Part shown: positions 63,906-64,000 of the stretch, in pieces | Layout: every line of letters begins with the position of its first letter | Numbering within the stretch: the stretch's first letter is position 1 | Assembly (NCBI RefSeq): GCF_900111375.1 | Contig: NZ_FOHB01000002.1 | Location: 86,982-150,981 of the forward strand | Reading direction: 5' to 3' | Length of the DNA: 64,000 nt | Source of the DNA: Pedococcus cremeus | GTDB taxonomy: Bacteria > Actinomycetota > Actinomycetes > Actinomycetales > Dermatophilaceae | Position numbers and translations under genes: made by a program | Notes under the pieces: model-generated | Told to the model about the DNA's origin: nothing | The model's database searches: none | What the model saw: the letters and a program-made list of their open reading frames with translations, nothing else

Positions 63906-64000
63906 CGCAGGCCGAGGCCGAGGGCGACCCCGAGGGCACCACCCGCAGCGCCGACGACCTCAACCCGTTCGAGCGCGGCCCCGAGATCACCGAGGTCCGG
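63906..64000 (+). repeat. Second copy of the 95-bp repeat, cutting the PucR gene at the window end
   Basis: All 95 bases equal 42822-42916 (the end of the DUF3710 gene) in the same orientation and run to the last base of the window. The break falls inside the PucR regulator. A true duplication would be unusual in a tidy core locus; a contig-end or chimeric-read artefact is more likely. Confidence 0.9.

Overview
The window is high-GC DNA with GTG/ATG starts, many 4-bp start/stop overlaps (GTGA, ATGA) and an almost purely actinobacterial gene set (DUF3710, DUF3159, DUF4193, DUF3040, DUF5998, SepH, a ferrochelatase with C-terminal cysteines, LexA boxes of the TCGAAC-N4-GTTCGA type). The order parE ... 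parC ... sepH ... hemH ... suhB ... dut ... TrkA ... acn ... dxs is a conserved actinobacterial core neighbourhood. The codon use and gene types suit a Micrococcales/Intrasporangiaceae-like organism, but that placement is inference. Coding density is very high and I see no rRNA, tRNA, CRISPR array, prophage or intact insertion sequence.

Layout. 1-3 kb: polyprenyl synthetase (cut by the window edge), metF, a NagD-like HAD phosphatase, a VOC protein. 3.2-6.5 kb: an accessory patch with a broken DUF222/HNH gene of the 13E12 repeat type preceded by a perfect SOS box, then DUF3626 and a YbaK-type editing protein on the minus strand. 6.6-14.5 kb: an SOS-box-headed translesion/repair cluster (DUF6504, SAV_6107-type HEPN, a C-family error-prone polymerase, a methyltransferase, DNA polymerase IV, DUF3040). 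14.5-18 kb: DUF456, DUF7455 and topoisomerase IV B (parE). 18-26 kb: an APC permease, a GH13 alpha-glucosidase and a LacI-controlled sugar ABC importer. 26-31 kb: sucraseferredoxin-like protein, topoisomerase IV A (parC), nitroreductase, lipoprotein polysaccharide deacetylase. 31-36 kb: GNAT/acyl-CoA ligase fusion, DUF5998, phosphodiesterase-like protein, thymidine kinase. 36-44 kb: SepH, TRIC channel, coproporphyrin ferrochelatase, inositol phosphatase, a small protein, DUF4193, dut, DUF3710, an OB-fold protein, DUF3159. 44-49 kb: two TrkA proteins divergent from a KimA-like potassium permease, a TrmA-type RNA methyltransferase and a thioesterase. 49-58 kb: aconitase behind a perfect palindrome, SDR, a conserved small protein, a glycogen-debranching-type glycosidase, dxs. 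58-63.5 kb: a five-gene LIV-type ABC operon ending in an alpha/beta hydrolase, opposed by a PucR regulator.

The most striking signal is not a gene. The octamer GTATGCCG occurs about 33 times on both strands, in several reading frames (forcing rare TAT, ATA and GCA codons), between genes, and as inverted pairs that form terminator-like hairpins. It behaves like an uptake sequence or another genome-wide signal. Second, the last 95 bases of the window repeat positions 42822-42916 exactly and cut the PucR gene, so the right end is either a real duplication junction or, more likely, an assembly artefact.
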